A stretch of DNA of 36,149 bases, taken from Thermomicrobiaceae bacterium (GTDB lineage: Bacteria; Chloroflexota; Chloroflexia; Thermomicrobiales; Thermomicrobiaceae). The position numbers and the translations under genes were made by a program. Where the stretch lies: contig JADBJL010000024.1 of assembly GCA_014874455.1 (NCBI GenBank), positions 1 through 36,149 on the forward strand, read 5' to 3'. Under the pieces are notes generated by a model, which had not been told where the DNA came from, did not search any database, and saw only the letters and a program-made list of their open reading frames with translations. Positions 1 through 8,049 of this stretch are shown piece by piece. Positions within the stretch are counted from its first letter, which is position 1. Each line of letters opens with the position of its first letter.

Positions 1-1815
1 CGACAGTACCTATGAGGGCTTGAAACAACGTGGAGCTGGGGGGGTTCGCTCAGCGGAACCCGCGTTCCGACAGTACCTATGAGGGCTTGAAACGCCGCTG
101 CTCCCAGTCGCCAGCCGCTCCAGCCCCAGTTCCGACAGTACCTATGAGGGCTTGAAACGCCGGACTCCAGCCGGCTCAGGAACCCCGGCGTCATGGTTCC
201 GACAGTACCTATGAGGGCTTGAAACAAAATTCGATCTCGATGTCAGCCGTCCAACAGGGTGGTTCCGACAGTACCTATGAGGGCTTGAAACACGCCGATG
301 CAGCTCGGGCTGCCCGCCGAGCTGGCCGGTTCCGACAGTACCTATGAGGGCTTGAAACCTCTTGATCTCGACCATCGACGAAGACGACTGCGTCGTTCCG
401 ACAGTACCTATGAGGGCTTGAAACCTCTTGATCTCGACCATCGACGCAGACGACTGCGTCGTTCCGACAGTACCTATGAGGGCTTGAAACCTCGCTCATG
501 TTTCCCTCCTTTCCGTCCAGGGTTTCGGTTCCGACAGTACCTATGAGGGCTTGAAACGCCACTCCCCATTCGGAGTGGCCCCACGTACCGACGAGTTCCG
601 ACAGTACCTATGAGGGCTTGAAACCAGGCATTCTTCAACATCGCCGCAGCACTCATGCCTCGTTCCGACAGTACCTATGAGGGCTTGAAACCAGGCACTG
701 CCAGACCCGGTCTGCCTGGGCGAGGTCGTTCCGACAGTACCTATGAGGGCTTGAAACACCACCTCGGCGCAGGAGCGGAGCCAGGCCCGGTCCGTTCCGA
801 CAGTACCTATGAGGGCTTGAAACTCTCAATCGTCTGCGGCGATTTGATATGTCTCATCGGTTCCGACAGTACCTATGAGGGCTTGAAACCGCCGTTTCCA
901 GGATGCGCGAAAGGTACAGGTCCAGCGTTCCGACAGTACCTATGAGGGCTTGAAACAGGTTGTAGTAGAGCACAGTACGCTCCTTTCACTACGGTTCCGA
1001 CAGTACCTATGAGGGCTTGAAACCCAGGTATGACCGCACCCGGTGCAGTAGTACCGCACGTTCCGACAGTACCTATGAGGGCTTGAAACCAGGGTGTCGG
1101 CATAGCCACGGCTGAAACCCATTTGTTCCGACAGTACCTATGAGGGCTTGAAACAGCACCTGGTCGGGGACAGCTCGCCGGGTGGTCCTCGTTCCGACAG
1201 TACCTATGAGGGCTTGAAACCCGATCAGCTCCTCAGCGAACTCGTCCAGGAACCCTGAGTTCCGACAGTACCTATGAGGGCTTGAAACAAGAGTAGCCCT
1301 CCCAGGCCTGGCTGAGCTTCGGGGCGTTCCGACAGTACCTATGAGGGCTTGAAACGCGCATGGCGATCGCGCCGGACGGCACGGTCTACCGTTCCGACAG
1401 TACCTATGAGGGCTTGAAACGTAGCTGCAGTGCAGCTCCAGGCCAGGCTTCCAGGGGTTCCGACAGTACCTATGAGGGCTTGAAACAGCCTAGAAAGGGA
1501 AAGAGAGATGCTGAACTGGGCGTTCCGACAGTACCTATGAGGGCTTGAAACCCGAGGCCAAACATGCCGATCATCGGCTTGCCGTCGTTCCGACAGTACC
1601 TATGAGGGCTTGAAACCGCCGCGCGACGCAGGAGCACACGGAGATGCTTGGCCGTTCCGACAGTACCTATGAGGGCTTGAAACCCTCATGCCCCCCACCG
1701 CCCTGCCACGCACTGCTGCGGTTCCGACAGTACCTATGAGGGCTTGAAACGCGAGCGCCAGTCCCGCCGCTGTCCCAGCCAGGAGGTTCCGACAGTACCT
1801 ATGAGGGCTTGAAAC
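1..1815 (+). CRISPR. CRISPR array, 28 identical repeats and 27 spacers
   Basis: Twenty-eight copies of a 30-bp repeat that begins GTTCCGACAG and ends GGGCTTGAAAC. All copies look identical by eye. The first (1-26) lacks its first four bases at the window edge; the last intact one is 1786-1815. The 27 spacers are 35-38 bp. The repeat end CTTGAAAC resembles the ATTGAAAC-type 5' handle known from type I and III crRNAs, so I infer transcription along the plus strand with the leader off the left edge. Decay at the right end (1816-1949) supports this. The repeat has only a weak internal dyad (CCT-ATG-AGG). No cas gene occurs in the window, so the subtype cannot be assigned. Open frames across the array are repeat translations, not genes. 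Confidence 0.99.
359..460 (+). repeat. Adjacent near-identical spacers
   Basis: Spacers 359-394 and 425-460 flank the repeat at 395-424. Both are 36 bp and differ only at spacer position 23 (A at 381, C at 447). Read on the reverse strand in one frame, they encode DAVVFVDGRDQE and DAVVCVDGRDQE, so the change would be Phe/Cys if the target is coding in that frame. Either one spacer-repeat unit duplicated and mutated, or two spacers were acquired from related targets. Confidence 0.97.
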
Positions 1816-1949
1816 GCCGGCCGGCCGGCTGCCGGAGAGCCTACGCGTGACCTCTGCTGACAGCATCGATGAACACTCGAAACCCCCGAAGAGGCGTGCC
1901 CGCAGTCGGGTCGACCTGCTCCGACAGTACCTCTCCGCATGCTTGCAGC
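1816..1949 (+). repeat. Decayed leader-distal CRISPR repeats
   Basis: Two degenerate repeat copies continue the array at the normal period. The first, 1854-1883, is 30 bp and matches the consensus at 20 of 30 positions, keeping GACAG, ATGA and the terminal GAAAC. The second, 1918-1949, keeps CTCCGACAGTACCT and a CTTGCAGC end but carries a 2-base insertion and a scrambled centre. The intervening spacer-sized segments are 38 bp (1816-1853) and 34 bp (1884-1917). Decay at one end is the usual mark of the oldest, trailer end of an array. Confidence 0.85.
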
Positions 1950-2049
1950 CCGCTCAACAGGCGCTCGCATGGCTGACCGGCGCGGCAGCCCCGGATCGCT
2001 GGCGTCACCTGGTCAGCGGGCCTGGCGACACGACCGGCGCTGTTACGTG

Positions 2050-2078
2050 TTGGTTCCCTTCGCTCGGCGTCCTACACT
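2050..2078 (+). promoter_or_regulatory. Sigma-70-type promoter for the debranching enzyme gene
   Basis: TTGGTT (2050-2055), 17 bp, TACACT (2073-2078). Transcription would start near 2085, about 48 bases before the chosen ATG at 2133. The same TACACT -10 box with 17-bp spacing occurs at 14643-14671. Read-through from the CRISPR array, which lies on the same strand, is also possible. Confidence 0.45.
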
Positions 2079-2132
2079 TATCCACACGGCTCCGGGGTGC
2101 CGGAGCGTCGTGCCGAGGTGGGTTCCAAGGCC

Positions 2133-4370
2133 ATGGGACTTGTCCGAGAAGCCCGGATCCTCAAGCGCGGCGAACTCTTCGTCGTCAGCGACGAGCGCGG
2201 CGACCTGCGCCGGCAACTGCCGGGCGCCGGGGTCTACTACCGCGATACCCGCTACCTGAGCGAGTACTGGCTCCTCTTGAACGGCGAGGAACCCGAACTC
2301 TTCGACTCCTCCGCCGAGCGGATCTCCAGCGGCCTCTTCGAGTTCGGCAACACGCTGTTCCGCTCCGAGGACGGACAGGACGTGCTGGCGCACACCATCA
2401 GCCTCAGCCGCTGCCGCTCCGTCGACCAGCGGCTGGAGGAAGAGCTGGTGCTGCGCAACTACAACCGGTTCCCGGTCACGGTCGAGCTGGCGCTCGTGCT
2501 GGCGGCCGACTTCCTCGACATCTTCGAAGTCCGCGGCTTCCCGCGGGAGCGGCCACGCGGGCGGATGTTGCTTCCCCGGCACCGTGGCCGGGAGCTCTCG
2601 CTCGCCTACCGCGCGCCCGACGACCTGTTGCTCGAGACCGAGATCCGCTTCAGCCGGCCCCCAGACGAGCTGACGATCGAGCCGGGGAGCGGCGACCTCG
2701 CTGAGCTGGTGCTCCCACGCATGCTCCTCCCAGGAGGAGACCAGCTCGTTCGCGCCCGCGGCGCAGCCCGGCCGCCGCGCGTCTTCGCGGTCTTCCGTAT
2801 GCACCTGCCTCCGCAGGCGAGCGATCGGCTCACCATGCGTCTCGCCCCGCGGCAGCTCGTCCAGCGGCGCGAGGTGGTGCGGATCCCCGATGTCTCGATC
2901 ATCGGCGAAGCGCCGCAGGCCCAGGAGATCCGGTTTGCGCGTGTGCGTACCGACCACGAGCTCTTGAACCTGGTGCTCGAGCGCAGCCTGCGCGACCTCC
3001 AAGCGCTGGTCACCCCCTTCCCCGGCGGCCGGCTGATCGCTGCTGGCATCCCCTGGTTCGTGGCGCCCTTCGGCCGCGACAGCCTGATCACTGCCCTGCA
3101 GATGATGATGTTCTCCTCCGAACTGCCTCGCGACACCTTGCGCTTCCTGGCTCAGTACCAGGGCAAGAAGGAGGACGACTGGACGGAGGAGGAGCCAGGC
3201 AAGATCCTCCACGAGCTGCGCTTCGGTGAGATGGCCCGATTGGGCGAGTCGCCCCACACACCGTACTACGGTACCGTCGATGCAACGCCGCTCTTCGTCG
3301 TCACCTTCTGTGAGTTCATGGCCTGGTTCGGCAGCCCACACCTGTTCGAGGAGTTCTTACCGCCGGTCGAGGCCGCGCTCCGGTGGATCGACCGGTACGG
3401 CGATCGCAACCGCGATGGGTTCGTCGACTACGGCCAGCGCTCGCCGCGAGGGCTGGTGCACCAGAACTGGAAGGACAGCTACAACTCGCTCCAGTTCCCC
3501 GACGGCACGCCGATCTCCGCGCCGGTCGCGCCGGTGGAGGTGCAGGGTTACGTCTACCACGCCAAGCTCGCTCTGGCCGACGTGCTCCAGCGCTACGGCG
3601 ACGAGGCGCAACGGATGCAGGCTGTCCGCCTCCGCAATGAGGCACGGCAACTTCAGGAGCGGTTCGAGCGGCGCTTCTGGATCGAGTCGGACGGGTTCTA
3701 CGGGCAGGCCATCGACGGCTCGGGCCGTCTGGTGCCAGCGATCAGCTCCAACCCCGGCCATTGCCTCTACAGCGGCATCGTCCGCCCCGAGCGCGCGGAT
3801 CGAGTCGTTCGCCGGCTGCTGGCGCCAGACCTGTACTCCGGTTGGGGCATCCGGACGCTGAGCAGCGCGATGCCGCACTACAACCCGATGAGCTACCACA
3901 ACGGGAGTGTCTGGCCGCACGACAACTCGCTGATCATCGCCGGGCTGCGCCGCTACGGTTTCGAGCGCGAGGTGTGCCGGCTCGTCACCGACCTGCTCGA
4001 GGTCGCCAGCGCGTTCCCCTACTATCGCCTACCGGAACTCTTCTGCGGCTTCGGCCGGGAGGAGTCGAGCTGCATGATCCCCATCTCTTACCCGGTAAGC
4101 TGTAGTCCACAGGCGTGGGCTGCGGGCACGATGCCGTTCCTCCTCCGGGTGCTGCTCGGCCTGCAGCCGCAGGCGGCCGACCGCCGTCTGATCCTGCGAC
4201 CGCTCTTCCCGGACTGGCTGAACGAGGTCACGATCGAAGGGCTCCCCTTCGCGGGGCGAACCCTCGACCTGAATGTCAGACGGCAGCAGGGCCGGTATAC
4301 GCTCGAGTACCGAGCCGATCCGGATCTAACAGTCGAGCTGGCGAGCGGCGTGCTGGTCGGGCCGGCGTGA
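2133..4370 (+). CDS. Amylo-alpha-1,6-glucosidase / glycogen-debranching family protein
   Basis: A 745-residue protein of the bacterial glycogen-debranching-enzyme type. The N-terminal third (about 1-230, LKRGELFVVSDERGDL, YYRDTRYLSEY) resembles the GDE N-terminal beta-sandwich domain. The rest (about 290-690) is an (alpha/alpha)6 toroid of the amylo-alpha-1,6-glucosidase kind, with GIPWFVAPFGRDSLITAL, QNWKDSYNS and YHNGSVWPHDNSLIIAG segments typical of the family. It probably hydrolyses alpha-1,6 branch glucose or related alpha-glucans in the cytoplasm; no signal peptide is visible. ATG 2133 is chosen because GAGGTGGG lies upstream and homology-like sequence starts there. A GTG at 2097 would add 12 residues but has no ribosome site. 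It is the first gene after the CRISPR array. Substrate specificity is inferred from family only. Confidence 0.9.
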   Translation: MGLVREARILKRGELFVVSDERGDLRRQLPGAGVYYRDTRYLSEYWLLLNGEEPELFDSSAERISSGLFEFGNTLFRSEDGQDVLAHTISLSRCRSVDQRLEEELVLRNYNRFPVTVELALVLAADFLDIFEVRGFPRERPRGRMLLPRHRGRELSLAYRAPDDLLLETEIRFSRPPDELTIEPGSGDLAELVLPRMLLPGGDQLVRARGAARPPRVFAVFRMHLPPQASDRLTMRLAPRQLVQRREVVRIPDVSIIGEAPQAQEIRFARVRTDHELLNLVLERSLRDLQALVTPFPGGRLIAAGIPWFVAPFGRDSLITALQMMMFSSELPRDTLRFLAQYQGKKEDDWTEEEPGKILHELRFGEMARLGESPHTPYYGTVDATPLFVVTFCEFMAWFGSPHLFEEFLPPVEAALRWIDRYGDRNRDGFVDYGQRSPRGLVHQNWKDSYNSLQFPDGTPISAPVAPVEVQGYVYHAKLALADVLQRYGDEAQRMQAVRLRNEARQLQERFERRFWIESDGFYGQAIDGSGRLVPAISSNPGHCLYSGIVRPERADRVVRRLLAPDLYSGWGIRTLSSAMPHYNPMSYHNGSVWPHDNSLIIAGLRRYGFEREVCRLVTDLLEVASAFPYYRLPELFCGFGREESSCMIPISYPVSCSPQAWAAGTMPFLLRVLLGLQPQAADRRLILRPLFPDWLNEVTIEGLPFAGRTLDLNVRRQQGRYTLEYRADPDLTVELASGVLVGPA

Positions 4371-4442
4371 GGCGGCAGTCGGCTGCGTGCCTCTCGGTCG
4401 ACCGAGATTCAGCTCGCCGGTGACGTGTCGAGGAAGATTCTG

Positions 4443-5066
4443 GTGGGAGCGGTGCGCACGCGGTGGCGCTGGGTGGTCTTCGTCCGCTCGGTGCTCTCGA
4501 CCATCGAGAACCCTGGCGGGCCGCTCTTCCGCGCGCTCGGGCGGGCACTGGTGCGCCGGGGCCAGGAAGTGCTGTTCCTCGAGGAGCGGGGTAACCAGGC
4601 GGTACAGGCGCTTCTCCGCCAGCGGGGCGCCGCTGGCATGGCGGAGCTGCGCGAGGGCTGGCCCGAGCTGGCCTACCAGACCTACGAGCGACGCTTCGGC
4701 GCCGACCTGGTCGAGTGGCTCGGCCGCACGCTGGCGACCGCCGACGTAGCCGTGGTCGAGCTGGGAGTCGACCCGGATCTTGCCTACTGGGTCGGCGAGC
4801 TGACCCGGCCGCACCTGCGTACTTATCTGCTCGACCTCACGCCCGAGGCGCCGTCGCTGGCGCTCCTTCGCGAGCGCGTCGATCCCGCCCGCTACTCCGG
4901 GGTGGTCTGCTCGTCTGACGTAGCGGCGCAGTACGAGGCCCGCACACCCCCGGGGCGGCCAGTGCGCGTGCTCGACGTCAGCGACGAGCCGGTCGAGCGC
5001 GTGGCGGATCGGCTAGCGGATCTACTGCTCGAGCTGGTGGGCGCGTCACCGCCGGTCACGCCGTAG
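4443..5066 (+). CDS. Half-length GT-B glycosyltransferase-like (CgeB-type N-domain) protein
   Basis: About 207 residues. The start RWVVFVRSVLSTIENPGG, then a helix and RRGQEVLFLEERG, is a Rossmann-type beta-alpha-beta unit like the N-terminal half of CgeB/DUF3880-type glycosyltransferases, where a WxNG-type segment and HEV-FLE motif are usual. The frame ends where the N-domain should end, and no C-terminal nucleotide-sugar domain follows in any frame. The protein is therefore either a free-standing half domain or something with only a similar fold. The GTG at 4443 is preferred because GAGGAAG sits 6 bases upstream; GTG 4425 would add 6 residues. It lies 72 bases after the debranching gene on the same strand, so co-transcription is likely. 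Function is not established. Confidence 0.7.
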   Translation: MGAVRTRWRWVVFVRSVLSTIENPGGPLFRALGRALVRRGQEVLFLEERGNQAVQALLRQRGAAGMAELREGWPELAYQTYERRFGADLVEWLGRTLATADVAVVELGVDPDLAYWVGELTRPHLRTYLLDLTPEAPSLALLRERVDPARYSGVVCSSDVAAQYEARTPPGRPVRVLDVSDEPVERVADRLADLLLELVGASPPVTP

Positions 5067-5114
5067 CAGGCCGCGCTGTGTGGTCGGAATACGCAGTCAG
5101 CTCGCCGGGTTCCA

Positions 5115-5378
5115 TTACAGGAAGAAGGGATTGAGCGGGCGTACCGGAGGGGGCCAGCCTTCGCCGAGCGCGACGCCGCACGCCTGCACCTCCTGGCTGC
5201 GGCGGACGAGGAGCGCGAACTCCTCCTCGGTCAGCGTGAAGGTGCAACGGCAGTCTGGACAGGTGACGACGAAGACGCAGTCGTTGCGCGCCTCGCACCA
5301 CTCGGTGACGTCGCCGTACAATCCCTTGCCGCAGAGGTGTGCAAGTACCTGTTCGACGACGTGAGCTGCCACGTCCAT
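5115..5378 (-). CDS. Small Cys-rich, zinc-ribbon-like protein
   Basis: An 87-residue protein that I do not recognise. It has seven cysteines: C16, C28, C34 and C40/C43/C45 (CPDCRC), plus C67. The segment CPDCRCTFTLTEEEFALLV suggests a zinc ribbon or similar metal site followed by a helix. The gene is well supported: GAGGAG lies 6 bases before the ATG at 5378, and there is a strong promoter at 5418-5446. It is divergent from the F420 operon and shares the 101-bp spacer with it. It is probably cytoplasmic. A redox or metal-binding role is only a guess. Confidence 0.8.
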   Translation of the reverse strand: MDVAAHVVEQVLAHLCGKGLYGDVTEWCEARNDCVFVVTCPDCRCTFTLTEEEFALLVRRSQEVQACGVALGEGWPPPVRPLNPFFL

Positions 5379-5417
5379 ACGGCTCTCCTCTGCTGACCGG
5401 CTCTAGTGGTGTGCTCT

Positions 5418-5446
5418 ATTTTCGCGAGCTTTGTCGGATTTGTCAA
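5418..5446 (-). promoter_or_regulatory. Promoter for the small Cys-rich protein
   Basis: On the minus strand a perfect TTGACA -35 box (plus-strand 5441-5446) is followed after 17 bp by GAAAAT (plus-strand 5418-5423). Transcription would start near 5411, giving a leader of about 33 bases before the ATG at 5378. The region is AT-rich compared with its surroundings. Confidence 0.65.
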
Positions 5447-5479
5447 GTGTTGACCAAGGTCGAGACGAAAGGGTGAGCG

Positions 5480-6457
5480 GTGGCTGAGACGATCTCCCGC
5501 TGGCCCGCGGGGCGGGTGGTGACGCTCGCCGGGGGAGTCGGCGGCGCGAAGCTGGCGCATGGGCTGGCGCTGGCCGGCCTGGACGACCGCCTGGACGTGG
5601 TCGTCAATACCGCCGACGACTTCCAGCTCTATGGCCTGCACATCTCGCCGGATCTGGACACGGTGATGTACACCCTGGCCGGCATCGCGAACCCGGCCAC
5701 CGGCTGGGGAATCCTCGGCGATACCGCCGCGACCCTGGGCATGATCGGTCGCTATGGCCGCTCCACCTGGTTCTGGCTGGGTGACCGGGATCTCGCGACG
5801 CATCTCCTGCGCACCGAGCGGCTGCGCGCTGGCGCCCGGCTGACCGAGGTGACCGCCGAGCTAGCCGCCGCGCTGGGAGTCACCGCCCGTATTCTCCCGA
5901 TGTGCGACGAGCCGGTGGCTACCCTGATCGAGACCCCGGCCGGACGGCTGGAGTTCCAGGACTACTTCGTGCGGCGGCGACAGCGCGATACCGTGCTCGC
6001 GGTCAGGTTCGAGGGTATCGAGCAGGCGCGCATCACGCCCGAAGTCGAGCGCGCCCTGGCGGAGGCGAGCGTCGTCGTCGTCGGCCCGTCGAACCCGCTG
6101 GTCAGTATCGGCCCGATCCTGGCAGTGCCGGGGTTCCGCGAGCGGCTCCGGGCGTTCCACGGGCCGGTGGTGGCCGTGAGCCCAATCGTCGCTGGCCAGG
6201 CGCTCAAAGGGCCGGCCGACCGGATGCTAGCCTCGCTCGGCCATGAGGTCTCGCCGCTCGGGGTGGCGCGGCTGTACCAGGACTTCCTGGATGGTATCCT
6301 GATCGATCAACTGGACGCTGAGCTGGCGCCGGCCATCGCCGAACTCGGAATCGTGGTGAAAGTCGCCGACACGATCATGCGTACCAACGACGACCGCCGG
6401 CGGGTTGCCCGGGCCGTGCTCGACCTCGCCCGCGAGCTGATGGGAGCGGCACCCTAA
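5480..6457 (+). CDS. cofD: CofD/FbiA, 2-phospholactate or PEP transferase of F420 synthesis
   Basis: A 325-residue protein of the CofD family, which transfers a phospholactyl or, in bacteria, phosphoenolpyruvyl moiety from its GDP-linked form to the deazaflavin Fo, giving (dehydro-)F420-0. Visible family motifs: GGVGGAKL (18-25), NTADD (43-47), SPDLDT (56-61), GWGILGD, a [12 protein letters not shown] block near residue 200 and [15 protein letters not shown] near 240. The length is normal. The GTG at 5480 is supported by AAAGGGTGAG 6-8 bases upstream. The stop overlaps the cofC start by one base (TAATG), so the two are translationally coupled. Fo synthase (cofG/cofH) and the ligase cofE are not in the window. 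Confidence 0.96.
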   Translation: MAETISRWPAGRVVTLAGGVGGAKLAHGLALAGLDDRLDVVVNTADDFQLYGLHISPDLDTVMYTLAGIANPATGWGILGDTAATLGMIGRYGRSTWFWLGDRDLATHLLRTERLRAGARLTEVTAELAAALGVTARILPMCDEPVATLIETPAGRLEFQDYFVRRRQRDTVLAVRFEGIEQARITPEVERALAEASVVVVGPSNPLVSIGPILAVPGFRERLRAFHGPVVAVSPIVAGQALKGPADRMLASLGHEVSPLGVARLYQDFLDGILIDQLDAELAPAIAELGIVVKVADTIMRTNDDRRRVARAVLDLARELMGAAP

Positions 6458-7113
6458 TGACCGCGCTTGCGCTCGTGCCGGTGCAAATGCTCTCGCAGGC
6501 CAAGAGCCGGCTGGCGGCGCGGCTCGGCCCGGAGGCTCGCGAGGAGCTGATGTGCCGGTTGGTCGAGCGCCTGCTGCGCGAACTGCAGGCGGCTCGGCGA
6601 ATCGGCCGTATCCTGGTCGTATCGCCTGACCCCGCAGTCCTGGCACTGGCTGAGCGAGCCGGTGCCCGGGGCGTGCTGCAGGCAGGCACCGGGCTGAACG
6701 CCGCGGTCGAGCTCGGCCAGCGCTCTGCGGTCGCCGAGGGGTGGGCTCGGCTGGTCGTGGTGCTGGCCGACCTGCCCCTGCTGGCGGCAGAGCAGGTCGA
6801 CCGGATGCTGGCGCTGGGGCGCGAGGGCAGCGTCGTCATCGCGCCCGACCGGCACGGGCTGGGGACGAACCTGCTCGCGCTATGGCCGCCGGACGCGGTC
6901 GAGCCAGCCTTCGGCACGGCGAGCCGGGAGCGGCATGCGCGGGCGGGGCGGGTGAGCGGGCTGCGCGTGCTGGAGTACTGGTCGGTCGGTACCACCGTCG
7001 ACCTGGACACGCCGGAGGATCTCGATGAACTGCTCGAGCGCTGGGGTTGGAGGCCCGATTGGTGGCTCACCGGGAAGGGGGTGACCGGATGGCGGAGCGG
7101 AACAGCCGGGTGA
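6457..7113 (+). CDS. cofC: CofC/FbiD, phospholactate or PEP guanylyltransferase
   Basis: A 218-residue nucleotidyltransferase that makes the GDP-activated substrate for CofD. Family features: N-terminal ALVPVQMLSQAKSRLA with the conserved AKSRL, VVVLADLPLL around residue 105, DRHGLGTNLLAL, FGTASRERHARA, and a C-terminal VDLDTPEDLDELL. The ATG overlaps the cofD stop by one base. The last 25 bases overlap the start of the EamA transporter gene. Bacterial orthologues (FbiD) use phosphoenolpyruvate rather than 2-phospholactate; the neighbouring FbiB-C-like reductase suggests the same here, though this is inference. Confidence 0.93.
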   Translation: MTALALVPVQMLSQAKSRLAARLGPEAREELMCRLVERLLRELQAARRIGRILVVSPDPAVLALAERAGARGVLQAGTGLNAAVELGQRSAVAEGWARLVVVLADLPLLAAEQVDRMLALGREGSVVIAPDRHGLGTNLLALWPPDAVEPAFGTASRERHARAGRVSGLRVLEYWSVGTTVDLDTPEDLDELLERWGWRPDWWLTGKGVTGWRSGTAG

Positions 7114-8039
7114 CGAGCTGGGGCGTGCTGGTCGTAGCGCTGGGCGCGTCCCTGTGGGCGGTCGACGCGCCGATCCGCAAGCCGTTGACCGAGCTGCTGC
7201 CGGCAACGTCGATCGTGCTGGCGGAGCATCTGTTTCTGGCGCTGTACTCGCTGCCGATGGTCGTCGTCGCGCGGCGGGTCTTCTCGCAGCTCGGTGCAAG
7301 CGGCTGGCTGGCGCTCGTCGTGATCGCCTGGGGCGGTTCGGGGCTGGCGACGGTACTCTTCACCCAGGCGTTCAAGATCGGCAACCCGACGACCGTCATC
7401 TTGCTGCAGAAGCTCCAGCCGTTGATCGCGGTGCTGCTCGCCGGGATGATCCTCAAAGAGCGGCTGCCGCGACTCTACTGGCCCTGCTTCGCTGTCGCCC
7501 TGGTGGGCGCCTATCTGGTGTCGTTCGGCCGCCAGTCGCTCGAGCCGATCTGGCGGCTGCCGCAAGACCGGGTGCTGACCGCCGTGTTCGCGGTCGGCGC
7601 AGCGATGCTCTGGGGCGGCTCGACGGTCTTCGGCCGCTACCTGCTCCACGGGGTGAGTTTCCCGACCCTGGCTGCCGCGCGCTTCCTGCTGGCGCTGCCG
7701 TTCCTCGTCGGTCTGGCCGCCGTCCAGGGCGCGCTGGGAACGACGTTCCAGGTGGGGATGGCCCAGGAGCCGGTGCGGCTCTTCATCCTGGCGCTGATCC
7801 CTGGCCTGGCTGCCATGCTGGTCTACTACCTCGGCCTGAGCCGAACCCGGGCCTCCTACGCCACCCTCGCCGAGTTGAGCTTCCCAGCCATGGCGGTGGT
7901 CGTAAACTGGTTCGCGCTGGGCGCCCGCGTCGATGCAGTACAGGTGCTGGGCTTCGTGGTGCTCTGGTCGGCCATCACCGCGCTGACCTGGATCCCGTCG
8001 CCGCGGCCGGCCGCCGAGGCGCAGCCGGTGACCACCTAG
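7089..8039 (+). CDS. EamA/DMT-family transporter inside the F420 operon
   Basis: A 316-residue membrane protein with about ten hydrophobic helices in two EamA repeats, the usual length and architecture of drug/metabolite transporters. Pro-rich pore-side motifs such as LQKLQPLIAVLLAGMILKE at the end of the first repeat match the family. The ATG at 7089 is preferred over an upstream frame opening because AAGGGGGTGA lies just before it; it therefore starts inside cofC. It is followed 10 bases later by the nitroreductase gene, so it sits in the middle of the F420 cluster. Its substrate is unknown. A link to F420 or a precursor is suggested only by position. Confidence 0.9.
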   Translation: MAERNSRVTSWGVLVVALGASLWAVDAPIRKPLTELLPATSIVLAEHLFLALYSLPMVVVARRVFSQLGASGWLALVVIAWGGSGLATVLFTQAFKIGNPTTVILLQKLQPLIAVLLAGMILKERLPRLYWPCFAVALVGAYLVSFGRQSLEPIWRLPQDRVLTAVFAVGAAMLWGGSTVFGRYLLHGVSFPTLAAARFLLALPFLVGLAAVQGALGTTFQVGMAQEPVRLFILALIPGLAAMLVYYLGLSRTRASYATLAELSFPAMAVVVNWFALGARVDAVQVLGFVVLWSAITALTWIPSPRPAAEAQPVTT

Positions 8040-8049
8040 GGACGAGACG

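Noticed and set aside
142-945. Several open frames of 60-99 codons on both strands inside the CRISPR array
   Set aside because: They are translations of the repeat unit (SDSTYEGLK on plus, VSSPHRYCRN or FQALIGTVGT on minus) and have no coding meaning.
2043-3341. 432-codon open frame on the minus strand opposite the debranching enzyme
   Set aside because: The plus-strand protein has clear family motifs; the antisense frame is a by-product of GC-rich codon use.
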